The notes: generated by a model not told the origin, from the letters alone. A DNA stretch of 64,000 bases from Amycolatopsis mediterranei (GCF_026017845.1 NZ_CP100416.1:572972-636971); one strand, 5' to 3'; counted from the first letter of the stretch, positions 7,368-16,165 are shown. Made by a program: numbers and translations.

Positions 7368-9770
7368 TTACGCCGCCTGGGAAACCGGCGTCGAAGCCGG
7401 GGTCAGGGCGAGGTCGAGGACCTCGCGGACGTTGGCCACCGCGTGGACGTCCAGCTGGGCCAGCACCTCGGCCGGGACGTCGTCCAGGTCCGGCTCGTTG
7501 CGCTGGGGGATGATCACCGTCTTCATCCCCGCCCGGTGGGCCGCCAGCAGCTTCTGCTTGACGCCGCCGATCGGCAGGACCCGGCCGGTCAGGGACACCT
7601 CGCCGGTCATCGCGACGTCCGCCCGGACCACGCGGCCCGAGAGCAGCGACGCGAGCGCCGTCGTCATGGTGACACCGGCCGAAGGGCCGTCCTTCGGGAC
7701 CGCGCCCGCCGGGACGTGGACGTGGATGCCGCGGTTCTTCAGGTCGCCCACCGGCAGCTCCAGCTCCGCGCCGTGCGACCTGAGGTAGGACAGCGCGATC
7801 TGCACCGACTCCTTCATCACGTCACCGAGCTGGCCGGTCAGCTGCAGCCCGGACGCGCCGGACTCCTGGTCCGCCAGCGACGCCTCGATGTACAGGACGT
7901 CACCACCGGCACCCGTCACCGCCAAGCCCGTCGCCACGCCCGGGGTCGCCGTGCGCTGCGTCGACGCCGGGAGCGACGACTCGGGGATGTGCCGCGGGCG
8001 GCCGAGGTAGGTCTCCAGGGACGGAGCGTCCACGGTCAGCGGCAGCGAGACCTCGTCCAACGCGACCTTGGTCGCGATCTTCCGCAGCACCTTCGCGATG
8101 GTCCGGTTCGCGTCGCGCACGCCCGCCTCGCGGGTGTACTCGGCGGCGATCCGGCTGAACGCCGCGTCCGTCAAAACCACGTCCGAAGTGCTCAGCCCGG
8201 CGCGCTCCAGCTCCCGCGGGAGCAGGTGGTCGCGGGCGATGGTGACCTTCTCGTGCTCGGTGTAGCCGTCCAGCGTGACGAGCTCCATGCGGTCCAGCAG
8301 CGGGCCGGGGATGGTCTCCAGCGCGTTGGCCGTCGCCAGGAACACGACGTCGGACAGGTCCAGCTCGACCTCGAGGTAGTGGTCGCGGAACGTGTGGTTC
8401 TGCTCCGGGTCCAGCACTTCGAGCAGCGCCGCGGTCGGGTCGCCGCGGTAATCGGCGCCGACCTTGTCGATCTCGTCGAGCAGCACCACCGGGTTCATCG
8501 AGCCGGCTTCCTTGATGGCGCGGACGATCCGGCCGGGCAGCGCGCCGACGTAGGTGCGGCGGTGGCCGCGGATCTCCGCCTCGTCGCGGATGCCGCCCAG
8601 CGCCACCCGGACGAACTTCCGGCCCATGGCCTTCGCGACGGACTCACCCAGCGACGTCTTGCCGACCCCGGGAGGGCCCGCGAGGGCGAGCACCGCACCC
8701 GAACGCCGGCCACCGACCGGGCCGAGACCCGACTCGGCACGACGCTTGCGCACGGCCAAGTACTCGATGATGCGTTCCTTGACGTCGTCGAGACCGGCGT
8801 GGTCGGCGTCCAAGACGGCCCGCGCGGCCGCGATGTCGTAGCTGTCCTCGGTGCGCTCGTTCCAGGGCAGCTCCAGGACGGTGTCCAGCCAGGTGCGGAT
8901 CCAGCCGCCTTCGGGGGATTGCTCGGACGTGCGGTCCAGCTTGTCCACTTCGGCCAGTGCGGCCTTCTTGACGGCGTCGGGCAGTTCGGCGGCCTCGACG
9001 CGGGCGCGGTAGTCGTCGTCCTGCGCGGTGCCGTCGAGCTCGCCGAGCTCCTTGCGGATCGCCTCGAGCTGGCGGCGCAGCAGGAACTCCTTCTGTTGCT
9101 TCTCCATGCCCTCGGCGACGTCCTTGCGGATCGTGTCGGTCACCTCGAGCTCGGCCAGGTACTCCTTGCTCCACTCGAGGGACTTCTCCAGGCGGGCCGC
9201 GACGTCCAAAGTAGACAGCAGCTCGAGCTTCTGCTCGGTGGACAGGTACGGCGCGTTGCCGGACAGGTCGGCGATCGCGGAGGCGTCTTCGACCTGCTGG
9301 ACGGCGTCGATCAGCTGCCAGCCGCCGCGCTGCTGGAGGATCGAGATGACGACGGCCTTGTACTCGGCCGCGAGCTGCGCGGTCCGGTCGTTCGTGGTTT
9401 CGGGGGCGTCCTCGGCGTGCACCCAGCGGGCCGCGCCGGGGCCGTCGGCGATCCGGCCGACGAGCGCGCGGGCCGTGCCGCGCAGCAGGACGGCGGCCTT
9501 GCCGCCGGGCACGCGGCCGATGCGCTCGACCGTCGCGACGGTGCCGAACTCGGCGTACTCGCCGTGGACGCGCGGGACGATCAGGACTTCGGCCTTGGTC
9601 GCCGCGGAAGAGCGGATACCGGGGAAGGACGCCTGGCTCGGCGTCTTGGCCTGGGCGGACTCCACCGCGGCCCGCGTCTCGGTGTCGGTCAGGTCGAGCG
9701 GGACGACCATGCCCGGCAGCACGACGTCGTCATCGAGCGGGAGCACGGGCAGGAGGCGGGTGTCGGACAT
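7368..9770 (-). CDS. lon: ATP-dependent Lon protease
   Basis: An 800-residue cytoplasmic AAA+ serine protease that degrades misfolded and regulatory proteins. In order it has the N-terminal substrate-binding (LAN) domain starting LLPVLPLDDDVVLPGMVVPL, a coiled region around residues 190-260, the AAA+ module with Walker A GPPGVGKT (365-372), VVLLDEIDKVG as Walker B, and a C-terminal protease domain with PKDGPSAG. The catalytic serine is residue 697, and the partner lysine lies in the GVKQKLLAA segment. Length matches the family. An in-frame GTG lies six bases upstream, but AGGAG places the ribosome on the ATG at 9770. A HAIR-like inverted repeat 17 bases upstream suggests heat-shock control by HspR, as described for Streptomyces lon. 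Confidence 0.97.
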   Translation of the reverse strand: MSDTRLLPVLPLDDDVVLPGMVVPLDLTDTETRAAVESAQAKTPSQASFPGIRSSAATKAEVLIVPRVHGEYAEFGTVATVERIGRVPGGKAAVLLRGTARALVGRIADGPGAARWVHAEDAPETTNDRTAQLAAEYKAVVISILQQRGGWQLIDAVQQVEDASAIADLSGNAPYLSTEQKLELLSTLDVAARLEKSLEWSKEYLAELEVTDTIRKDVAEGMEKQQKEFLLRRQLEAIRKELGELDGTAQDDDYRARVEAAELPDAVKKAALAEVDKLDRTSEQSPEGGWIRTWLDTVLELPWNERTEDSYDIAAARAVLDADHAGLDDVKERIIEYLAVRKRRAESGLGPVGGRRSGAVLALAGPPGVGKTSLGESVAKAMGRKFVRVALGGIRDEAEIRGHRRTYVGALPGRIVRAIKEAGSMNPVVLLDEIDKVGADYRGDPTAALLEVLDPEQNHTFRDHYLEVELDLSDVVFLATANALETIPGPLLDRMELVTLDGYTEHEKVTIARDHLLPRELERAGLSTSDVVLTDAAFSRIAAEYTREAGVRDANRTIAKVLRKIATKVALDEVSLPLTVDAPSLETYLGRPRHIPESSLPASTQRTATPGVATGLAVTGAGGDVLYIEASLADQESGASGLQLTGQLGDVMKESVQIALSYLRSHGAELELPVGDLKNRGIHVHVPAGAVPKDGPSAGVTMTTALASLLSGRVVRADVAMTGEVSLTGRVLPIGGVKQKLLAAHRAGMKTVIIPQRNEPDLDDVPAEVLAQLDVHAVANVREVLDLALTPASTPVSQAA

Positions 9771-9786
9771 GTGCACTCCTCGGGTA

Positions 9787-9807
9787 GTTGAGTCTGCCTA
9801 GCTCAAC
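9787..9807 (-). promoter_or_regulatory. HAIR-like (HspR) operator upstream of lon
   Basis: GTTGAGT-N7-GCTCAAC differs from the HspR consensus CTTGAGT-N7-ACTCAAG only in the outer pair and one half-site base, with the same 7-base spacer. It lies between the lon start and the upstream gene. HspR repression of lon through such a site is known in Streptomyces. Confidence 0.65.
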
Positions 9808-9870
9808 TCTCCGATGGGTGTGTTTGTTTCCGATGGTGCGTTCGCCGACAGCGATCAGGGAAACCGCAGG

Positions 9871-10722
9871 TCAGGCGGGCTTCTCCGCGACGGCGCACCA
9901 CGCGAACGGGCGGGCCTCCGCCTCCAGCGCGTTGATTTTCCGGTCCGGCCGCCAGTCCGGCAGGTGCACGATGCCCGGCTCCAGGAGCGGCCAGTCCCCG
10001 AAGAGCGGCTCGATTTCTTCGCGGTTGCGCAGCCAGACCGGGTTGCTCGTCTTCCGGTACTGCTCGACGAACCAGCGCAGCCCGTCCAGGTACGGGCCGT
10101 CGCCGTCGCCCTCGCTCATCTGCGAAATCGCCAGCCAGCTGCCGGGCGCGAGGGCGTCCCGGTACGCCGCCAGCAGCCCGTCCGGATCGTCGTCGGGCCC
10201 GACGAAGTGCAGCACCGCCGCCATGATCAGGCAGACGGGCTGGGAGAAGTCGATGAGGCGCTGCGTTTCCGAGGCGCGCAGCACCGACTTCGCGTCCCGC
10301 ATGTCGGCCTGGACGATGCCGGCCCAGTCGGTCGCGAATTCCTCCTCGAGGATCAGCGTCGCGTGGGCGGCGGCGACCGGCTCGTAGTCGACGTAGACCA
10401 CCTTCGCGTCGTGGTCCTCGGGCAGCTCCGCCTCGACGACCTCGTGCACGTTCCCGGCCGTCGGCACCCCCGACCCGAGGTCGATGAACTGCCGGATCCC
10501 GGCCCGCAGCGCCGCCCGCACCGCGCGGTTCATGAACTCGCGGTTCTGCTTCGACCCCGGGCGCACCAGCGGCCACTGCTGCTCCATGCGCCTGCCGAAC
10601 TCGCGGTCCACGGCCCAGTTCTGGGTACCGCCCAGGTACCAGTCGTAGATCCGGGCCGCGGACGGCTTCTCGGTATCGACACCTTCCGGCGCTCTCGGCG
10701 CGGAATCCCGCTGGTCGGTCAC
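9871..10722 (-). CDS. DUF574-type S-adenosyl methyltransferase family protein
   Basis: The 283-residue product begins its conserved part with PSAARIYDWYLGG, the hallmark of the large actinomycete DUF574 (SAM-dependent methyltransferase-like) family. It continues with FIDLGSGVPTAGNVHEV (SAM loop), VVYVDYEP (acidic strand end) and DFSQPVCLIMAAVLHFV. Members are abundant in actinomycetes and few have a known substrate. It sits on the same strand as lon but 100 bases upstream, beyond the HAIR site, so it is probably a separate unit. Confidence 0.9.
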   Translation of the reverse strand: MTDQRDSAPRAPEGVDTEKPSAARIYDWYLGGTQNWAVDREFGRRMEQQWPLVRPGSKQNREFMNRAVRAALRAGIRQFIDLGSGVPTAGNVHEVVEAELPEDHDAKVVYVDYEPVAAAHATLILEEEFATDWAGIVQADMRDAKSVLRASETQRLIDFSQPVCLIMAAVLHFVGPDDDPDGLLAAYRDALAPGSWLAISQMSEGDGDGPYLDGLRWFVEQYRKTSNPVWLRNREEIEPLFGDWPLLEPGIVHLPDWRPDRKINALEAEARPFAWCAVAEKPA

Positions 10723-10793
10723 TTGAGGCTCCCCTCGCTGGCGGCGGGGTTCAGCCTATAAGCCCAGCGCACCCGGGGTAATCCACCAGTGGT

Positions 10794-11741
10794 TCACCGA
10801 ACAGCCGGTCGACGCTGCCAGTACGTCCACAGCGGGCGGTACCCCTGCGCGTACCAGAACGGCGTCGACAGCGGGTTCGCCGCGGCGTGGTGCAGCAGGA
10901 CGACGTCGGCGCCTTCCTCGTCGAGGACGTGGTGGGCGTGCGTCGCCAGCGCGGTGCCGACGCCGGACGACCGCGCGGCCTCCGCCACGGCCAGTGACGA
11001 CAGGTAGCCCACCCGGGAAGCGGCGACGCGGCCGCTGATCCAGCCGGTTTCGCCCGGGTGCTGGACGCTCACCATGCCGAGCGGACGGCCGTACAGCTCG
11101 GCGATCCACAACGGCGGCTCCGGCCGCTTCAGCTGCTCGGCGAGGTCCTTGGCCAGGATCTCCTCGACGCCGGTGCGCCAGTTCACCGTGCCGTACTGGG
11201 CGTCGTAGGAGTGCAGTTCCATGCCGAGCGCCACGGCCGTCTCGAGGTCGCCGGGCTCGGCGCGGCGGATCTTGACCCCGGGCGTCCCCAGCGGGGTCGC
11301 CGGGACCAGCCGCTGCGCGGGGCGGACCGCGACCACCCGCAGCGGCGCGAAGCCGTGGTGCAGCATTTCGCGCGCGCCGGCGGCGTCCCGGCTCGCCCGC
11401 GGCACGATCGCCGCCGTCTCGGTGTCACCCGGCTCGGCGACCGCGCGCAGATGTTCATCCCATCGGGTGAGGAGGGCATCAAGCACGGCCGCCGGCTGCG
11501 GGCCGGCCAGCTGGAGGTCGAGGCGGTGCTCGGTCAGCGCGCGCCACGGCGCGTTCGGGGCGTCGCGGTCGACCTGGACGCGGGACGCGAGGCCGGACGC
11601 CGCCGAGCCGCCCGTCGCGACCTCCAGGACCACCGCGTTTTCCGCTGCTTCGAAGGGAGAAGATCCGGGGAGGAGGGAGTCCACCGCCGCGAGCCGCGCC
11701 GCGTGCTCGGTGGCAATCACATCGCTGTGCATGAGCCCCAT
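10794..11741 (-). CDS. GNAT family N-acetyltransferase
   Basis: The 315-residue product has an N-terminal domain of about 150 residues I do not recognise, then a GNAT fold. The fold starts at KIRRAEPGDLETAVALGMEL and includes VGYLSSLAVAEAARSSGVGTAL (acetyl-CoA binding A motif, with the pyrophosphate loop R/S-S-G-V-G-T) and ends FWYAQGYRPLWTYWQR. It probably acetylates a small molecule or protein amine; the acceptor is unknown. In-frame ATGs at 11741 and 11732 are both possible. It is transcribed divergently from the c-di-GMP gene. Confidence 0.85.
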   Translation of the reverse strand: MGLMHSDVIATEHAARLAAVDSLLPGSSPFEAAENAVVLEVATGGSAASGLASRVQVDRDAPNAPWRALTEHRLDLQLAGPQPAAVLDALLTRWDEHLRAVAEPGDTETAAIVPRASRDAAGAREMLHHGFAPLRVVAVRPAQRLVPATPLGTPGVKIRRAEPGDLETAVALGMELHSYDAQYGTVNWRTGVEEILAKDLAEQLKRPEPPLWIAELYGRPLGMVSVQHPGETGWISGRVAASRVGYLSSLAVAEAARSSGVGTALATHAHHVLDEEGADVVLLHHAAANPLSTPFWYAQGYRPLWTYWQRRPAVR

Positions 11742-11838
11742 TGAAGCGCTACCCGGCCGCGCGTGCGAAGAGAACCGGCCCGGTTACGACACCTGCCGTT
11801 TCACCCCTTGGTCCACGCAGGTCAGCGCGTTCGAGGCA

Positions 11839-11867
11839 TTGTTAACCCTGGGGTGATCTCCTACTGT
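11839..11867 (+). promoter_or_regulatory. Probable sigma-70-type promoter for the GGDEF/EAL gene
   Basis: TTGTTA (11839-11844) and TACTGT (11862-11867) are separated by exactly 17 bases in the divergent intergenic region. This leaves a leader of about 95 bases before the ATG at 11970. Confidence 0.45.
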
Positions 11868-11969
11868 CTCGAAAGGGACGCGGGTACGCCCTACGGGGTA
11901 CGGTATGGCCCCTGTCCACACCCGAAGTCACGGATCAGCACCGGTGGACAAGCCGGGAGGGAAGGTCGG

Positions 11970-14615
11970 ATGCCGGACACCAACGCCCACGGCGACGCCG
12001 TCGCGCAGGCGCAGCCCGGGCCGGGAGCCGCTTCCGGGACACCACCCGTCTCCGCCGAAGCCCGTACCGACGAGCGCCGGTTCCGCGTCTACACCTTCGC
12101 CGTCCTGAGCCTCGGGCTCGTCGCCGCCTTCGCGGTCGGTTCGTGGCTGCCGTTCCACTGGGACGACCGGCTGCTGTGGATCGGGCCCGTGCTCGCGGTC
12201 GCCTTCCTGCTCGCCGAACAGCTCGGCATCAACGTCGACGTCCGCAGCGGCATCTCGTGGACGATCTCCTTCACCGAGATCCCGCTCGTCATCGGGTTCT
12301 TCATCGCGCCGTTCGAGGTCGTGCTGGTCGCGCACCTGATCGCCGGCATCGGCACGCTGCTCGCCCGCAAGGTCGCCGGGCGCGTCCTCTACAACGCGGG
12401 CGCGTTCCTGCTCGAGATCACCGGCGCCTTCGCGGTCGCCGGGCTGGTGAAGTACCTCGTCGGCGCCGGGACGGCCGACAAGATCCCGTGGCTCGCCGCG
12501 CTGGCCGGCACCCTGACCGCGCCGCTGGTGAGCACGCTGCTCGCCCTGGCCGCGGTCCGCGTGCTGCGGCGCCGCATGCGGGTCAGCACCGCCGTCCGGC
12601 TCACCGGGCGGATCCTGGTCGTCGGCTTCGTCAACGCCTCCGTCGGCCTCTCCGGCTACCTCGTCATCTCCAGCACGCCCCAGGCGTGGCCGCTGGTGCT
12701 CGCCGTCTTCCTCGGCCTGACCGCGCTGTACTGGGCGTACTCCGACCTGCTGCGCGAGCAGCGGGACATGGAGGCGCTCTCGGACGTCAGCCTCATGGTG
12801 GCCCGCTCGGGCCAGCAGGCCGCGGCGCGCCCGGCCAGCCGCGCGGACGAGCTCGTCGGCGGTGTCGACGTCCGCGAGTGGGCGACGATCGCCGAGCGCA
12901 TCAAGGACCAGCTCGCCGCCGGCCGCGTCGTGCTGAGGCTCCGGCTCGAGCCGAAGGACACCATGCGGATCGTGGTCGCGGGCGACGACCTGCCGGCCGC
13001 CGACCCCGCCGCCGACGACCCGCTGCTGCGGCTGCCCGGCGCGCACGTCCGGCACTTCCGGATCACCGAGGCCAACCCCGACGTCCGCGCGGCGCTGCTC
13101 GACCGCGGCGCGCAGGAGGCGCTCGTCGTCCCGCTGCGCAGCGCGAACCGGCTGCTCGGCGTCGTCGAGGCGCACGACCGGCTGTCCCGCTGGCGCGGGT
13201 TCGGCAAGTACGACGTCCAGCTGCTCGGCACCATGGCCAGCCACCTCGCGACGTCGCTGGACAACCGGCGCCTGCTGGCGACCCTGCGCCACGACGCCTA
13301 CCACGACCCGCTCACCGGGCACCTCAACCGGCCGGGCTTCCGGCAGGTGGCGAAGGAACCGCTGCGGGACTTCGCCAACGCCGTGGTGCTGCGGATCGAC
13401 CTCGACGTCTTCTCGACGGTCAGCGACGCGCTCGGCTACGCCTGGGCCGACCGGATGGTCGTCGCGGCCGGCCGCCGCATCCGCGACGCGCTCGGCCCCG
13501 ACGTCCCGCTCGCCCGGCTCGAAGGCGCGTCCTTCGCCGCGCTGCTCGTCGGCCTCCCGCCGGAGGACGCCCACCGGGCGGCGGAACGGCTGCGCGAAGA
13601 GCTGTCGGCGCCGTACCCGGTCGACCGGCTGTCGGTCGAGGCGAACGCGATGATCGGCTACGCGACGACGTCCGCGGAAGAGCCCGGCGATGTCGTCGAC
13701 ATCGAAGGCCTGCTGCAGCGCGCCGACGTCGCCGTCCGCGCGACCAAGGGCGGCGAAGAGGTCCGCGGCTACGTGCCGAGCATGGGCCAGATCTTCCTGC
13801 GCCGCTTCCAGATGGTGACGCAGTTCCGGCAGTCCCTCGAGGACGGCCAGGTCAGCGTCCACTACCAGCCGAAGATCACCCTGCCGAACCGCCAGGTGCA
13901 GGGCGTCGAAGCGCTGGTCCGCTGGGTGCACCCGGAGTTCGGCAGGCTCGGCCCGGACGAGTTCGTCCCGGCCATCGAAGCGGCCGGCCTGATCGGCGTC
14001 CTGACGGGTTTCGTGCTCGGCGAGGCGCTGAAGCGCTGTCGCAAGTGGCTCGACGAGGGCCTGCGGATCTCGGTCGCGGTCAACCTGTCGGTGCGCAACC
14101 TGGCCGACGAGGACTTCCCGAACAAGGTGGCCCGCGAGCTGGAGCACTACGGCATCCCGCCGGAGCTGCTGACGTTCGAGCTGACCGAATCCGGCGTGAT
14201 GTCCGACCCGCAGAAGGCGCTGCCGATCCTGCGCGAGCTGCACTCGCTGGGCATCACCCTCGCGGTGGACGACTTCGGGACGGGCTACTCGTCGCTGGCG
14301 TACCTGCGGCAGCTGCCGGTCGACCAGGTGAAGATCGACAAGAGCTTCGTCCTCGGCATGGGGACCGACCTCGGCGACCTCGCGGTGGTGCGGTCGATCG
14401 TCGAGCTGGGCCACTCGCTCGGGCTGACGGTGGTGGCCGAGGGCGTCGAGGAGGACGTGGCCCGCGACCAGCTCGAGGCGATGGGGTGTGACGTCGCCCA
14501 GGGTTACCTGATCTCGCGGCCGCTACCGGAAGACCGGCTGGAGGCGTGGCTGCAGGCCCGCACCGCACGCTCACCGGGACGCCACTCCGAGACCGTGTTG
14601 ACCCTCCTGACCTGA
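11970..14615 (+). CDS. Membrane cyclic di-GMP phosphodiesterase with degenerate GGDEF and EAL domains
   Basis: The 881-residue product has an N-terminal sensor region with several membrane helices (about residues 35-260), a GAF-like segment (about 300-440), a GGDEF domain and an EAL domain. In the GGDEF domain the active-site loop reads RLEGASF (EGASF at 518-522 in place of GGDEF), so cyclase activity is unlikely. The EAL domain keeps EALVRW (EAL at 647-649), LTFELTESG and DDFGTGYSSLAYLRQLPVDQ followed by KIDKSFV, so it should hydrolyse c-di-GMP. The degenerate GGDEF may act as a GTP sensor, as in other composite proteins. The ATG at 11970 is preceded by GGGAGGGAAGG. c-di-GMP controls development and antibiotic production in Streptomyces; a link to rif is only a guess. 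Confidence 0.92.
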   Translation: MPDTNAHGDAVAQAQPGPGAASGTPPVSAEARTDERRFRVYTFAVLSLGLVAAFAVGSWLPFHWDDRLLWIGPVLAVAFLLAEQLGINVDVRSGISWTISFTEIPLVIGFFIAPFEVVLVAHLIAGIGTLLARKVAGRVLYNAGAFLLEITGAFAVAGLVKYLVGAGTADKIPWLAALAGTLTAPLVSTLLALAAVRVLRRRMRVSTAVRLTGRILVVGFVNASVGLSGYLVISSTPQAWPLVLAVFLGLTALYWAYSDLLREQRDMEALSDVSLMVARSGQQAAARPASRADELVGGVDVREWATIAERIKDQLAAGRVVLRLRLEPKDTMRIVVAGDDLPAADPAADDPLLRLPGAHVRHFRITEANPDVRAALLDRGAQEALVVPLRSANRLLGVVEAHDRLSRWRGFGKYDVQLLGTMASHLATSLDNRRLLATLRHDAYHDPLTGHLNRPGFRQVAKEPLRDFANAVVLRIDLDVFSTVSDALGYAWADRMVVAAGRRIRDALGPDVPLARLEGASFAALLVGLPPEDAHRAAERLREELSAPYPVDRLSVEANAMIGYATTSAEEPGDVVDIEGLLQRADVAVRATKGGEEVRGYVPSMGQIFLRRFQMVTQFRQSLEDGQVSVHYQPKITLPNRQVQGVEALVRWVHPEFGRLGPDEFVPAIEAAGLIGVLTGFVLGEALKRCRKWLDEGLRISVAVNLSVRNLADEDFPNKVARELEHYGIPPELLTFELTESGVMSDPQKALPILRELHSLGITLAVDDFGTGYSSLAYLRQLPVDQVKIDKSFVLGMGTDLGDLAVVRSIVELGHSLGLTVVAEGVEEDVARDQLEAMGCDVAQGYLISRPLPEDRLEAWLQARTARSPGRHSETVLTLLT

Positions 14616-14695
14616 GGTTTTGTGCTAAGGGGACCCCGGTTGCACGACGGGGCGACAGGACTTGCTAATCTTTCCAAGTCCTCGCGAGAGGCCAG

Positions 14696-14768
14696 GCCCC
14701 TTTAGCTCAGTCGGCAGAGCGTCTCCATGGTAAGGAGAAGGTCTACGGTTCGATTCCGTAAAGGGGCT
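14696..14768 (+). tRNA. tRNA-Thr (anticodon GGT)
   Basis: The 73-base cloverleaf has acceptor GCCCCTT with AAGGGGC, D-arm TAGCTCAGTCGGCAGAGC, anticodon arm TCTCC-ATGGTAA-GGAGA (GGT) and T-arm with GGTTCGATTCC. Confidence 0.96.
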
Positions 14769-14829
14769 CCGCGAGTGGGCGAGCTATGCTTGCATAAAGC
14801 GCAGGCCTAGCTCGCTTCGCGGTGTCCTC

Positions 14830-14882
14830 TGGGGGCCGAGCCCCCAGACCCCCGCCAGGGGGCAAGCCCCCTGGACCCCCGG
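14830..14882. repeat. GC-rich palindromic intergenic repeat
   Basis: Between the two tRNA genes lies a string of nested palindromes (GGGGGC-CGA-GCCCCC, then CCAGGGGGC-AA-GCCCCCTGG, with flanking ACCCCC units). It resembles REP-like elements scattered in actinomycete genomes. It may also stop read-through from tRNA-Thr. Confidence 0.55.
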
Positions 14883-14896
14883 GGTGGGCATGCTAG

Positions 14897-14969
14897 GGCG
14901 GTGTAGCTCAGTTGGCAGAGCAAGCGGCTCATAATCGCTGTGTCGCCGGTTCAAGTCCGGCCACCGCTA
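14897..14969 (+). tRNA. tRNA-Met (elongator, anticodon CAT)
   Basis: The cloverleaf has acceptor GGCGGTG with CACCGCT (first pair G-U), D-arm TAGCTCAGTTGGCAGAGC, anticodon loop CTCATAA (CAT) and T-arm GGTTCAAGTCC. The standard paired acceptor fits an elongator rather than an initiator tRNA. It lies just upstream of rpmG, the order seen in mycobacteria. Confidence 0.95.
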
Positions 14970-15019
14970 CGCGGTAACGACGGGGCTGGCCCCCGGGACC
15001 TGAGAGAGAAGGAAACGCT

Positions 15020-15184
15020 GTGGCTGCCACCGACGTGCGACCCAAGATCACGCTGGCGTGCGAAGAGTGCAAGCACCGCAACTACATCACCAAGAAGAAC
15101 CGGCGCAACAACCCGGATCGCCTGGAGATGAAGAAGTTCTGCCCGAACTGCGGTACGCACCGGACGCACAAGGAAACTCGCTGA
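15020..15184 (+). CDS. rpmG: 50S ribosomal protein L33 (zinc-binding form)
   Basis: The 54-residue protein contains two CxxC pairs (CEECKHRNY and CPNCGTHR), so it is the zinc-ribbon form of L33. It ends THRTHKETR, the usual family C-terminus. The GTG start follows GAGAGAAGGAAAC. The order tRNA-Met, rpmG, hadA, hadB matches the mycobacterial locus leading to secE-nusG. Confidence 0.96.
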   Translation: MAATDVRPKITLACEECKHRNYITKKNRRNNPDRLEMKKFCPNCGTHRTHKETR

Positions 15185-15211
15185 CGACGTAGCGCGTTCA
15201 CACCAGCTCGA

Positions 15212-15244
15212 AGAAGCCGCCCGGAGTTGCTCCGGGCGGCTTCT
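15212..15244 (+). terminator. Terminator after rpmG
   Basis: GAAGCCGCCCGGA and TCCGGGCGGCTTC pair over 13 bases with loop GTTGC. It separates rpmG from the hadA promoter. Confidence 0.75.
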
Positions 15245-15266
15245 CGCTGTTGGTAGCCTCGTCGCC

Positions 15267-15716
15267 GTGCCCTTGGACCAGTCGTTCACCGGGCGGAGTT
15301 ATCCGCCGCAGACCAGCTACGAAGTGAGCCGGGAGAAGATCCGGGAGTTCGCCGACGCGATCGGCGACGCGAACCCGGTCTACCGCGACCCGGAGGCGGC
15401 CCGCGAAGCCGGCCACCCGGACGTGATCGCCCCGCCGACCTTCCTCACGATCATCAACCTCGCCTCGATCAACGCGATCGTCACCGACCCCGAGCTCGGC
15501 CTCGACTATTCGCGGATGGTCCACGGCGACCAGGGCTTCACCCACATGCGCCCGGTGTTCGCCGGCGACGTGCTCGAGGTGACCACCCACATCGACGCCA
15601 TCATGGTCCGCGCGGGCAACGACTTCATCAACCTGCGCGCCGAAATCACCGACGCCGCCGGCCAGAAGGTCTGCACCACCCGCGCGCAGCTGGTGGTCCG
15701 AGGGGAGAACGCGTGA
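15267..15716 (+). CDS. hadA: HadA-like (3R)-hydroxyacyl dehydratase subunit (MaoC-like)
   Basis: The 149-residue product has a MaoC-like hot-dog domain without its own catalytic loop: SYEVSREKIREFADAIGDANPVY, then APPTFLTIINL and VHGDQGFTHMRPVFAGD. It matches the mycobacterial HadA type, the substrate-binding partner of HadB. The HadAB heterodimer dehydrates 3-hydroxyacyl-ACP in type II fatty-acid elongation. The GTG start has no ribosome binding site, but TAGCCT at 15254-15259 could be a -10 box giving a leaderless mRNA. The stop overlaps the hadB start by four bases (GTGA), so the two are translationally coupled. Confidence 0.9.
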   Translation: MPLDQSFTGRSYPPQTSYEVSREKIREFADAIGDANPVYRDPEAAREAGHPDVIAPPTFLTIINLASINAIVTDPELGLDYSRMVHGDQGFTHMRPVFAGDVLEVTTHIDAIMVRAGNDFINLRAEITDAAGQKVCTTRAQLVVRGENA

Positions 15717-16153
15717 ACACAGCTGACGGGGGTCCGGGCGGCGGAGCCCCGCATGTCACGGTCGGCGACGAGCTGCCCGCCCTCGAGGTCCGGATCACCC
15801 GCGAGCAGCTGGTGCGCTACGCCGGGGCGGCGCTGGACTTCAACCCGATCCACTGGAACGAGGCGTTCGCGAAGGACGTCGGCCTGCCGGACGTGATCGC
15901 GCACGGGATGCTGACGATGGCGGTGGCGGGCCGGGTGGTCACGGACTGGCTCGGCGACCCGGCCCGGCTGATCGACTTCAGCGCCCGGTTCACCCGCCCG
16001 GTGGTCGTGCCGAACACGCCCGAGGGCGCGCTGGTGGAGATCACCGGGAAGGTCGCCGACGTCAAGGACGACGGCGTCACGCGGATCGACCTCGTGGTGA
16101 AGTTCGACGGCAAAACGGTGCTGGGGAAGCCGCAGGCCCTGGTCCGCCGCTGA
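15713..16153 (+). CDS. hadB: HadB-like (3R)-hydroxyacyl dehydratase catalytic subunit
   Basis: The 146-residue product has the MaoC hydratase signature: YAGAALDFNPIHWNEAFAKD with the catalytic Asp and His of the hydratase-2 motif, followed by VIAHGMLTMA. It is the catalytic partner of HadA in the elongation cycle. Mycobacteria carry a third gene, hadC, directly after hadB; here a convergent hydrolase gene follows instead. Amycolatopsis is not known to make mycolic acids, so the substrate is probably shorter than the mycobacterial one. Confidence 0.9.
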   Translation: MNTADGGPGGGAPHVTVGDELPALEVRITREQLVRYAGAALDFNPIHWNEAFAKDVGLPDVIAHGMLTMAVAGRVVTDWLGDPARLIDFSARFTRPVVVPNTPEGALVEITGKVADVKDDGVTRIDLVVKFDGKTVLGKPQALVRR

Positions 16154-16165
16154 GCCGCAGCGCCG

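Noticed and set aside
6570..9791. A 1073-codon plus-strand frame across the methyltransferase and lon
   Set aside because: It overlaps two clear genes in other frames and its translation is Arg/Gly-rich shadow sequence.
14830..14882. A CRISPR-like array from repeated CCCCC/GGGGG units
   Set aside because: The units are nested palindromes without regular spacers; no cas genes are nearby. No CRISPR array is seen anywhere in the window.
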